A stretch of 12,292 nt of DNA. It comes from Ruminococcus sp. UBA5884. GTDB taxonomy: Bacteria > Bacillota > Clostridia > Oscillospirales > Ruminococcaceae. Position numbers and translations under genes: made by a program. The DNA lies in NCBI GenBank assembly GCA_002431975.1, contig DJFA01000066.1:5440-17731 (forward strand), written 5' to 3'. Shown here one piece after another: positions 1 to 6,324 of the stretch. Numbering within the stretch: position 1 is the stretch's first letter; each line of letters starts with the position of its first letter. The notes beneath the pieces are model-generated. The model had not been told where the DNA came from and ran no database searches. It was given only the letters and a program-made list of their open reading frames with translations.

Positions 1-75
1 ATGGTCGCCCCTACAAAATTATAAGGAAAAACCCGTATTTTCAATCATAAAATTTTGATATCGAATTGGCGTTAA
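1..75 (+). repeat. Intergenic hairpin repeat with AT-rich tail, copy A (cut by window edge)
   Basis: The right half of the GGGCGACC/GGTCGCCC hairpin (GGTCGCCCCTAC at 3-14) is followed by a 46-base AT-rich tail (12-57). The sequence then ends with TCGAATTGGCGTT at 61-73. The tail matches the reverse complement of the tail at 7675-7720 at 43 of 46 positions. The TCGAATTGGCGTT end also recurs at 7791-7803. This is therefore probably the right part of an element like the one at 7657-7805, whose left part lies outside the window. Confidence 0.7.
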
Positions 76-108
76 AACAAACAACGGGCGACCAATGGTC
101 GCCCCTAC
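70..108 (-). terminator. Possible intrinsic terminator of the exporter operon, built on repeat B
   Basis: Read on the minus strand, hairpin B (strong 8-bp GC-rich stem) is followed by GTTGTTTGTTTT, a U-rich but interrupted tract. It begins 15 bases after the exporter stop codon (123-125), and no other terminator-like structure is visible in the remaining bases. The tract is not a pure U run, so termination may be weak. Confidence 0.35.
86..108 (+). repeat. Intergenic hairpin repeat, copy B
   Basis: This is a complete 23-base copy of the hairpin core: an 8-bp stem GGGCGACC/GGTCGCCC around AAT, followed by CTAC. Like copies D and F it is preceded by CAAC. It lies just downstream of the stop codon of the minus-strand exporter operon. 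Confidence 0.85.
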
Positions 109-122
109 AGAAAAAACAAATA

Positions 123-1853
123 TCAGACTTCTGCAAGTCTGCTGCGGTACATCTGGGCATAAAAGCCGTTTTTCTCAATAAGCTGATTATGATTTCCCTG
201 TTCGATAATATTTCCGTCTTTCATAACAAGTATTACATCAGCATTTTTTATTGTTGAAAGTCTGTGAGCGATTATGAAAACTGTTTTTCCTGTCATGATT
301 TTATCAAACGCTCTCTGTACATACTGTTCTGTTCTTATATCGATATTGCTTGTAGCCTCGTCAAGAATAAGCATAGGAGGATTGGCAAGCATTATTCTTG
401 CAATGCTTATAAGCTGTTTCTGACCCTGAGAGAGTCCGCCGCCGTTTTCTCCGATAACTGTATCATATCCGTCCGAAAGCCTTTTTATAAAGCCGTGAGC
501 GTGTACAGCTTTTGCCGCAGCGATAATTTCCTCTCTTGAGGCATCAGGCTTGCTGTATGCTATATTTTCAGCGATTGTTCCGCAGAAAAGCCATGTATCC
601 TGCAAAACCATTCCATAAACTGAACGCAGACTGTTTCTTTTTATCGTTCTTATATCGTTTCCTGAAACTCTTATTTCACCGCTGTCAACATCATAGAATC
701 TGAGTATAAGATTTATTATAGTTGTTTTTCCGCAGCCTGTAGGCCCTACAATAGCTATTTTCTGACCTGATTTTACTGATATGCTGAAATCCTGTATCAG
801 TTTTACCTTTGGATTATATGAGAATGAAACTCTGTTCATTTCAACTGTTCCGTTGCAGTTTTCAAGTTCAATGAGATTTTCATCTGAACTTTCAGACGGT
901 TCATCAAGCAAATCAAATATTCTTTCAGCGGAAGCAACTGCATTCTGGAGTTCAGCAATTACTCCTGAAATTTCATTGAATGGTTTTGTATACTGATTGG
1001 CATATGACAGAAAACTTGTAAGTCTTCCGACTGAAAAAATACCGTTTATTACGCTGAATGCACCGGTAAGACCTGCAACTGCATATATAAGACCATTTAC
1101 AAAACGAGTTGTAGGATTGCTCATTGATGAAAAGAATGTTGCTTTTACACCAAAATCTCCTAAATCCCTGTTAAGCTTTTCAAATTTTTCCTCAGCGGTA
1201 TCTTCATATGAAAATGCCTTTACAAGATGCTGATTTCCGACCATTTCATCAATAAAGCCGTTCATTGCACCTCTTGCCTGTGACTGTTTTGAAAATGAAT
1301 CATGTGAAAGCTTTGTTATCTTTGAGGCGGCAAAAAGTGAGAGAGGTGTCATTATTACTACTGCAAGAGTTATTTTGATGCTTATGGAAAGCATAAGGGC
1401 AAGAGTTCCGACTATTGTTACAATTCCGGTGAAAAACTGGGTAAATCCCTGTAAAAGACCGTCTGAAACTATTTCCATATCATTTATTACAGTACCGGTT
1501 ATATTTCCTTTTGAATGACTGTCGATATATTTAAGAGGAAGATGATTGAGTTTTTCAAATATATCGCATCTTATATCACGGGCAGTTCTGTATGAAAGCT
1601 GATTTGTACAGAGAGTCATTATCCACTGGAAAAATGTACTTGCAAGTATTATTGCAGTCATTATGGCGGCAAGCTTTGCAAGTCCTTTAAAATCAACATC
1701 ATCAGCACCAATCATCATATCAACCGCTTTACCTGTGAGAATAGGAACTATAAGCGAGAGAATAACCCCGATAAATGCACTTATTACAGCCAGATAAAAA
1801 TATTTTCTGTAAGGTTTTGTATATCTGAAAATTCTTTTGAGGGCAGTATTCAT
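123..1853 (-). CDS. ABC exporter half-transporter, catalytically canonical subunit of a heterodimer
   Basis: This 576-residue protein is a fused membrane and ATPase half-exporter. The six-helix ABC membrane domain covers about residues 15-310. The nucleotide-binding domain covers about 335-576, with Walker A GPTGCGKTT (370-378), Q-loop Q418, signature LSQGQ (474-478), Walker B MLILDE with catalytic E499, and switch H530. The LSQGQ signature with an intact Glu and His is typical of the TM288/LmrD/BmrD-type partner. The start at 1853 is preferred to the longer frame from 1961: GGAGGA lies 11 bases upstream, and the homologous region (KRIFRYTKPYRKY) begins here, whereas the extra 36 residues merely overlap the previous gene. 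It lies 7 bases after its partner and is surely cotranscribed. The protein would sit in the cytoplasmic membrane, exporting drugs, peptides or lipids; the substrate cannot be read from sequence. Confidence 0.93.
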   Translation of the reverse strand: MNTALKRIFRYTKPYRKYFYLAVISAFIGVILSLIVPILTGKAVDMMIGADDVDFKGLAKLAAIMTAIILASTFFQWIMTLCTNQLSYRTARDIRCDIFEKLNHLPLKYIDSHSKGNITGTVINDMEIVSDGLLQGFTQFFTGIVTIVGTLALMLSISIKITLAVVIMTPLSLFAASKITKLSHDSFSKQSQARGAMNGFIDEMVGNQHLVKAFSYEDTAEEKFEKLNRDLGDFGVKATFFSSMSNPTTRFVNGLIYAVAGLTGAFSVINGIFSVGRLTSFLSYANQYTKPFNEISGVIAELQNAVASAERIFDLLDEPSESSDENLIELENCNGTVEMNRVSFSYNPKVKLIQDFSISVKSGQKIAIVGPTGCGKTTIINLILRFYDVDSGEIRVSGNDIRTIKRNSLRSVYGMVLQDTWLFCGTIAENIAYSKPDASREEIIAAAKAVHAHGFIKRLSDGYDTVIGENGGGLSQGQKQLISIARIMLANPPMLILDEATSNIDIRTEQYVQRAFDKIMTGKTVFIIAHRLSTIKNADVILVMKDGNIIEQGNHNQLIEKNGFYAQMYRSRLAEV

Positions 1854-1860
1854 AATTTTT

Positions 1861-3579
1861 TTAATCCTCCGTATCCTGAGCTTCACATATTTCCTGATAA
1901 ACACGGCATTCTGATTTGAGTTCGCTGTGAGTGCCTGTTCCGACAGCTTTTCCGTCATCAAGGACTATTATTTTATCAGAATTTTTGATTGAAGTAATTC
2001 TCTGTGATATGACTATGAGAGTAGTTCCCTTCAAATCCTGAGCAATTGCTTTTCTGAGTGAGAGGTCAGTAGCATAGTCAAGAGCACTCATACTGTCATC
2101 AAGAATAAGAATATCAGGTTTTGAGGCGATTGCTCTTGCAATTGCAAGACGCTGTTTCTGACCGCCTGAGAAGTTTTTTCCTCCCTGAGCGACAACTGAA
2201 TTTATTCCGTCAGGCATTTTATTTACAAATTCCCATGCCTGAGCAGTTTTAAGAGCATTCACCGCATCATTTTCAGATAAACTGCTGTCAGCCCATCTTA
2301 AATTATCAAGTATTGTTCCGGAGGTGAGTACTGATTTCTGCGGAACTACTCCGATTATTTTCCTTAAAGATGTCATTTTATAATCTCTTACATTTCTGCC
2401 GAAAAGCATAACATTTCCGCAGTCTGTATCATAAAATCTTGAAATAAGCATTGCAAGGGTACTTTTTCCGCTTCCTGTACCGCCTATAATTCCGATAGTC
2501 TGACCTTTTTTTATAGTGAATGATATATTTTCAAGTGATTTTTCACCTGTATTTTCATATCCGAATGAAACATTTTCAAATTCCACTGCATTTTCTGAAT
2601 ATGCTGTATCAGGTTCAAGACTTCCGTCATTCATCTGGGGAACAGTTTCAAATACTTCATTTATTCTGTTTGCAGAGGCTTCCGCCTTTGTAAATGTAAC
2701 GATAAGGTTTGCGAGTACTACCATTGCAAGAAGAATCTGTGTCATATAGTTTATAAATGCAGTGATATCTCCCTGAGATAATGCTCCTGTATCAACTCTG
2801 AATCCTCCGAACCATACAACAGCTACTATTGCAAGATTCATTATCATAAATGTTACAGGATTGAGAATTGCGGAGAGTTTTCCTACTGCTATATAGTTGT
2901 CAGCAAGAGTATCACAGGCTTCATCATATTTTTTTATTTCATCGTCCTGTCTTGAAAAGGCTCTTATTACACGGACTCCTTCAAGGTTTTCCTTTGTAAG
3001 CATTGATATCCTGTCAAGACGTTTCTGATTCTTTTTATACATAGGTATAGTCTTTTTCATTATCTTATAAAGTATAAACGCTATCAGCGGAGCAGCCGCA
3101 AAAAATATCAGTGCAAGCTTCCAGTCAAGCATAAGAGCCATTACTGCTGCTCCTATTATAAGAAACGGTGCTCTTACGGCAAGCCTTATAAACATATTTA
3201 CTCCGGTCTGTGCCATGGTTGAATCATTTACCATTCTTGTAGTGAGAGATGCTGTTCCGAGCCTGTCAAGTTCGGTATATGAGAATTTATTGATATGACT
3301 GTAAAGAGAACGTCTCAGAGATGTTCCGAATCCGAATGCACATTTTGCTGCGAAATACTGACAGGTAAGTGCAAATCCAAGTCCGCATATCCCGAGGATT
3401 ATTATAAGCAGAGTATGATTTATTACATACTGCCTGTCATTGTTTTTTATTCCGACATCAATTATTGATGCCATTACAAGAGGCACAATAAGCTCAAATA
3501 TTGCCTCCAGAAGCTTGAAGAAAGGCCCGAGAAAAAAATATTTTCTGTAGCCTTCAAGAAATCTTTTCAGTTTCAGCAT
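1861..3579 (-). CDS. ABC exporter half-transporter, degenerate-site subunit of a heterodimer
   Basis: This 572-residue half-exporter is the first gene of the pair. The membrane domain covers about residues 15-300 and the nucleotide-binding domain about 330-572. Walker A is GGTGSGKST (366-374), the Q-loop is Q414 and the signature is canonical FSGGQ (470-474). The Walker B motif ILILDD has D495 where the catalytic Glu should be, and the switch loop ISQR has Q526 instead of His. Together with the LSQGQ signature of the partner, this is the known pattern of heterodimeric exporters (TM287/288, LmrCD, BmrCD): one composite ATP site is weakened and the other is active. The frame is open from a TTG at 3591, but AAAGGA directly abuts that TTG, so ATG 3579 is the likelier start. 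The likely role is multidrug, peptide or lipid export; the substrate is unknown. Confidence 0.93.
   Translation of the reverse strand: MLKLKRFLEGYRKYFFLGPFFKLLEAIFELIVPLVMASIIDVGIKNNDRQYVINHTLLIIILGICGLGFALTCQYFAAKCAFGFGTSLRRSLYSHINKFSYTELDRLGTASLTTRMVNDSTMAQTGVNMFIRLAVRAPFLIIGAAVMALMLDWKLALIFFAAAPLIAFILYKIMKKTIPMYKKNQKRLDRISMLTKENLEGVRVIRAFSRQDDEIKKYDEACDTLADNYIAVGKLSAILNPVTFMIMNLAIVAVVWFGGFRVDTGALSQGDITAFINYMTQILLAMVVLANLIVTFTKAEASANRINEVFETVPQMNDGSLEPDTAYSENAVEFENVSFGYENTGEKSLENISFTIKKGQTIGIIGGTGSGKSTLAMLISRFYDTDCGNVMLFGRNVRDYKMTSLRKIIGVVPQKSVLTSGTILDNLRWADSSLSENDAVNALKTAQAWEFVNKMPDGINSVVAQGGKNFSGGQKQRLAIARAIASKPDILILDDSMSALDYATDLSLRKAIAQDLKGTTLIVISQRITSIKNSDKIIVLDDGKAVGTGTHSELKSECRVYQEICEAQDTED
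1865..1870 (-). promoter_or_regulatory. Ribosome binding site GGAGGA that fixes the downstream exporter start
   Basis: GGAGGA on the minus strand lies inside the last codons of the upstream exporter gene, 11 bases before the ATG at 1853. It supports that ATG and implies translational coupling of the two subunits. Confidence 0.75.
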
Positions 3580-3591
3580 AGATATATCCAA

Positions 3592-3597
3592 TCCTTT
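3592..3597 (-). promoter_or_regulatory. Ribosome binding site AAAGGA of the exporter operon
   Basis: AAAGGA on the minus strand lies 12 bases before ATG 3579 and 0 bases before the in-frame TTG at 3591. The zero spacing rules out the TTG. The 12-base spacing to the ATG is somewhat long but usable. Confidence 0.6.
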
Positions 3598-3618
3598 CAG
3601 TTAATAAGTCCTTTTATA

Positions 3619-3647
3619 AGTTTACATATCAGCATTAAAAAAGTCAA
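3619..3647 (-). promoter_or_regulatory. Sigma-70-type promoter of the exporter operon
   Basis: On the minus strand, TTGACT (3647-3642) and TAAACT (3624-3619) are separated by exactly 17 bases, matching 5/6 and 4/6 of the consensus. The predicted start is near 3612, giving a leader of about 33 bases to ATG 3579. A second TTGACA lies just upstream (3663-3658) without a good -10 partner. It overlaps a small palindrome, CAACT-TGC-AGTTG (3661-3673), which could be a regulator site. Confidence 0.65.
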
Positions 3648-3759
3648 GGCAAATTTTTGTCAACTTGCAGTTGCATGAAATGCCACCTAAGATTTCTTGT
3701 TAAAACAGTTGTTTTATGATAAGATTTTAATAATGGATTTACATTCTGTATCGTTTGTC

Positions 3760-3839
3760 CGAATTATGGTGAACCATAAAATTAACGTGTAGGGGCGACC
3801 ATTGGTCGCCCACCTAATTATGGTTAAACCATAAATTCG
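3760..3839. repeat. 80-base symmetric palindromic element (MITE-like) around hairpin copy C
   Basis: The core is hairpin copy C in reverse orientation (3789-3811). It is flanked by CGAATTATGGTGAACCATAA (from 3760) on the left and TTATGGTTAAACCATAAATTCG (ending 3839) on the right. These flanks are inverted copies of each other apart from a few mismatches and single-base gaps. Each flank is also itself a palindrome: TTATGGT-GA-ACCATAA, and TTATGGTT-A-AACCATAA, which is perfect. The element has no coding capacity. I see no clear target-site duplication. Confidence 0.7.
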
Positions 3840-3896
3840 ATATCTGTTTTGTACATATAAAATCATTGGTTTTTCGTCTGAAATTCTGGTAAACTG

Positions 3897-3978
3897 CAAC
3901 GGGCGACCAATGGTCGCCCCTACAAAATATAAGAAACCCCCCTTATTTTGGATTATAAAATTTTGTTGTCAAATTCGC
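3897..3978 (+). repeat. Intergenic hairpin repeat with diverged AT-rich tail, copy D
   Basis: CAAC plus the complete 23-base hairpin core (3901-3923) is followed by an AT-rich tail (to about 3965) and AATTCGC. The tail has the same ground plan as those of copies A and E (TACAAAAT..., a C-rich middle, ATTATAAAATTTTG) but is clearly more diverged. The core itself is unchanged from copy B. Confidence 0.75.
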
Positions 3979-4016
3979 ATATTTTAAAAAAATCTGATAT
4001 TTTTTTGTCAGAGGTA

Positions 4017-4045
4017 TTGCATTGCCGGAAAAAATATGATATTAT
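4017..4045 (+). promoter_or_regulatory. Probable promoter of the MacAB-like operon
   Basis: TTGCAT (4017-4022) and TATTAT (4040-4045) are separated by 17 bases, matching 4/6 and 5/6 of the sigma-70 consensus. The expected start near 4052 falls inside the palindromic array at 4051-4083. Other AT-rich -10 candidates overlap, so the exact hexamers are uncertain. Confidence 0.5.
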
Positions 4046-4050
4046 TATAT

Positions 4051-4083
4051 TACTACATAACTATTGTAGTAGTTAATGTAGTA
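4051..4083 (+). promoter_or_regulatory. Operator-like array at the start point of the MacAB-like operon
   Basis: One left arm TACTACA (4051-4057) is followed by two right arms TGTAGTA (4065-4071 and 4077-4083). The first pair makes TACTACA-N7-TGTAGTA, and the second right arm is a direct repeat 12 bases further on. An overlapping smaller palindrome, AACTA-N6-TAGTT, spans 4059-4074. The site covers the predicted transcription start, where a repressor would block initiation. The TACA/TGTA core recalls sites of BlaI/MecI/CopY or GntR (YtrA-type) repressors, but the family cannot be decided here and no regulator gene lies in the window. Confidence 0.55.
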
Positions 4084-4093
4084 CACATTGATG

Positions 4094-4132
4094 AAAGGAG
4101 ATACTGATTTTTTTTAATCAGTTATTTGAATT
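4094..4132 (+). promoter_or_regulatory. Distant Shine-Dalgarno and intervening hairpin before the adaptor gene
   Basis: The only good Shine-Dalgarno sequence is AAAGGAG (4094-4100), 32 bases before ATG 4133, which is too far for direct use. Between them CTGATT (4104-4109) pairs with AATCAG (4116-4121) around a T6 loop. The stem can extend outward to 4101-4125 with one bulge. If folded, only 7 unpaired bases (4126-4132) separate the Shine-Dalgarno from the ATG, which is optimal spacing. An in-frame TGA at 4127-4129 excludes any earlier start in this frame. Confidence 0.5.
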
Positions 4133-5623
4133 ATGGGTAACCAGAAGAAAGGAAAACGTAAAGTTATAATCATTGTTTCAGTTATTGCAGTACTCGCTCT
4201 GGCAGGTTTCGGAATCACTTCATGTGTTTCAAATACGCTTGAGTCCATGAGTTCCGTTTCTGACAGCTCATCTGATACATTAAAGATAGAAAAACAAAAC
4301 CTTACAAATGCTATCAGTGTCGCAGGAACTGTTGAAAGCGATAATCTTGTAAAAATTACAAGCACTCTCAGTGCAAGAGTCCAGAGTCTTAATGTTGATA
4401 TCGGCGACTATGTTAATGAAGGTGATGTCCTCTGCGTGTTCGACAGCTCGGATATACAGAAGGAATATGATGACCTTAAAGCAAGTATTGACCGTTCTGA
4501 CGCTATGAATCAGAATACTCATGAAATAAATCAGAGAAATCTTGATGATGCAGTAAGTGAAAAGGATATCGCTCTCAGTCAGGCTCAGCGAGCTATCAAT
4601 GATGCGGAATCTGCCCGTGACAATGCATACAGCAAATATGATGACCTTGTAAACAGATATAACAGCTATGGGCAGAAAAAAGATGAACTTAATAACACTC
4701 TTAAAAATACTGAAGATGAAACTCAATATCAGTCCGTTTATCAGGAATATCAGGAAGCCGTTCAGATGTATCAGTCCGCTGAAACTGAAATGAATGCTCT
4801 TTATGAACAGCTCAGTACATATGATTCAGCTGTACAGAATGCATATGATGCTTATGATTCCGCTGAAAGAAATGCTGATGCTGCTATACAGTCATGTCAG
4901 GATACTATAAATGCTGAAAAATTCAGTACGGATAATACTTCTCAGTCACAGCTTGACAAACTCGCTGAACAGCTCCGAAAATGTACTGTAACTGCTCCGA
5001 AAAGCGGCATAATAACTTCTCTTAATGTTGCAGAGGGAAGTATTCCTACTACAGATGCTATAATGAGTATCGAAAATACTGACAGCCTTAAAATTACTGT
5101 TCAGATAAAGGAAGCTGATATACTTAGCGTAAAGGAAGGTCTTAAAGCCGTTATAAAAACTGATGCAACAGGCGATGAGGAGATAAACGGCAAAGTTTCA
5201 AGAGTTGTGAATATTATCAGCGGTGCAGACCCGACAACTCAGCAGCAGGGCGGATATACTGCCGAAATATCCGTTGATGACAAGGATAATCAGCTCCTTA
5301 TCGGCATGAATGCAAAGGTTAAAATAATTCTTGATGAAAAGGATAATGTTATTGCTGTCCCTTATGATTCAATATCCACTAATAAAAACGGTGACAATAT
5401 CGTATACATTGCCCGAAAAGATGAAAACGGCATTTATAAGGCTGAAGAAGTAAAAATTCAGAAAGGTCTTGAAACTGATTACTATACTGAAATAATTTCT
5501 GATGAAATAAAGGAAGGAGATATACTCTTAACTAATCCTTCAATTGTATATAATGGAAAAACTGTCCGTGTTTCTGATGATAATAATGATAATGAATCCT
5601 CGGATACTGCAAATGGTGATTAA
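4133..5623 (+). CDS. MacA/HlyD-like adaptor (membrane fusion protein) of an ABC efflux system
   Basis: This is a 496-residue adaptor. A basic N-terminus (KKGKRK, 5-10) precedes one hydrophobic segment (11-30). That segment ends in ITSC, so Cys31 fits a lipobox and the protein could be either a lipoprotein or a signal-anchored protein. A biotinyl-lipoyl-like half-domain (about 60-105, with IGDYVNEGDVL) is followed by a long helical hairpin (about 106-285, rich in Gln, Asp and Ala, predicted coiled coil). The second lipoyl half (APKSGIITSLNVAEGS, 288-303), a beta-barrel (about 318-400) and a membrane-proximal domain (about 405-480) come next, then an acidic tail (481-496). In MacAB systems this protein stabilises the permease and gathers substrate. 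Without an outer membrane channel it would act at the outer face of the cytoplasmic membrane. It is the first gene of the operon; the ATPase gene starts 2 bases after its stop. The substrate is unknown. Confidence 0.9.
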   Translation: MGNQKKGKRKVIIIVSVIAVLALAGFGITSCVSNTLESMSSVSDSSSDTLKIEKQNLTNAISVAGTVESDNLVKITSTLSARVQSLNVDIGDYVNEGDVLCVFDSSDIQKEYDDLKASIDRSDAMNQNTHEINQRNLDDAVSEKDIALSQAQRAINDAESARDNAYSKYDDLVNRYNSYGQKKDELNNTLKNTEDETQYQSVYQEYQEAVQMYQSAETEMNALYEQLSTYDSAVQNAYDAYDSAERNADAAIQSCQDTINAEKFSTDNTSQSQLDKLAEQLRKCTVTAPKSGIITSLNVAEGSIPTTDAIMSIENTDSLKITVQIKEADILSVKEGLKAVIKTDATGDEEINGKVSRVVNIISGADPTTQQQGGYTAEISVDDKDNQLLIGMNAKVKIILDEKDNVIAVPYDSISTNKNGDNIVYIARKDENGIYKAEEVKIQKGLETDYYTEIISDEIKEGDILLTNPSIVYNGKTVRVSDDNNDNESSDTANGD

Positions 5624-5625
5624 TC

Positions 5626-6324
5626 ATGGGTGAAAATATTATATCAATGCAGAATATCATCAAGCGTTATTATATCGGTATGCCGAATGAACTCCAGATT
5701 CTCAACGGAATTTCACTCGATATCAATGAGGGAGAATTTGTTTCAATAGTCGGAGCGTCCGGTTCAGGAAAAAGTACTCTTATGAATATAATCGGTGCTC
5801 TTGACAGACCTACAGAGGGCATATATCACCTTAACGGTGCTGATATAAGCAAACTCGATGACAAACAACTCAGCTATATAAGAAATTCTCAGATAGGTTT
5901 CGTATTCCAGACATTCAACCTTATACCAAGAACAAATGCTCTTAAAAATGTTGAACTGCCTATGCTCTATGCCGGAAAATCAAGAAAAGAACGCCATGAA
6001 CGTGCTATGGAACTGCTTAAACTCGTCGGAATGGAAGAAAGATATACCCATCAGCCGAATGAACTCTCAGGCGGTCAGAAACAGCGTGTGGCAATTGCAA
6101 GAGCTATGGCCAACAATCCGTCACTTCTCCTTGCTGATGAACCAACAGGTGCTCTTGATACAAAAACCGGTCACATGGTTATGGATATGTTCCATAAACT
6201 CCATGAAGATGAGGGAAAAACCATAGTCCTTATCACCCACAGCCCTGAACTTGCACAGGAAACTGAACGTATTATAACCATAAGTGACGGTTCAATAGTT
6301 TCTGATACAGGAGGGAAAAGATAA
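5626..6324 (+). CDS. MacB/LolD-type ABC transporter ATP-binding protein
   Basis: This 232-residue stand-alone ATPase has all catalytic motifs: Walker A GASGSGKST (43-51), Q-loop Q95, signature LSGGQ (147-151), Walker B LLLADE (167-172) with catalytic E172, D-loop ALD (176-178) and switch H205. The length and the segments GFVFQTFNLIP and DEPTGALD are typical of the LolD/MacB/FtsE branch, which drives mechanotransmission rather than through-membrane transport. It would work as a cytoplasmic homodimer beneath two copies of the permease encoded next. The ATG lies 2 bases after the adaptor stop and has only a weak ribosome binding site (GGTGAT), so translation is probably coupled to the adaptor. 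No key residue is missing. Confidence 0.95.
   Translation: MGENIISMQNIIKRYYIGMPNELQILNGISLDINEGEFVSIVGASGSGKSTLMNIIGALDRPTEGIYHLNGADISKLDDKQLSYIRNSQIGFVFQTFNLIPRTNALKNVELPMLYAGKSRKERHERAMELLKLVGMEERYTHQPNELSGGQKQRVAIARAMANNPSLLLADEPTGALDTKTGHMVMDMFHKLHEDEGKTIVLITHSPELAQETERIITISDGSIVSDTGGKR

Noticed and set aside
1854..1961. 36-residue N-terminal extension of the downstream exporter subunit
   Set aside because: It overlaps the end of the upstream gene, lacks homology-like character, and a good ribosome binding site points to the ATG at 1853.
3714..3899. 61-residue minus-strand open frame in the intergenic region
   Set aside because: It runs through the palindromic repeat element and has no ribosome binding site or protein-like composition.
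4091..4117. Eight-codon leader peptide (MKGDTDFF) before the adaptor gene
   Set aside because: Its ATG overlaps the Shine-Dalgarno sequence itself and has no ribosome binding site of its own; the hairpin explanation fits better.
4280..4726. 148-residue open frame antisense to the adaptor gene
   Set aside because: It is a shadow of the adaptor reading frame, with no start signals, and the sense-strand protein is clearly real.
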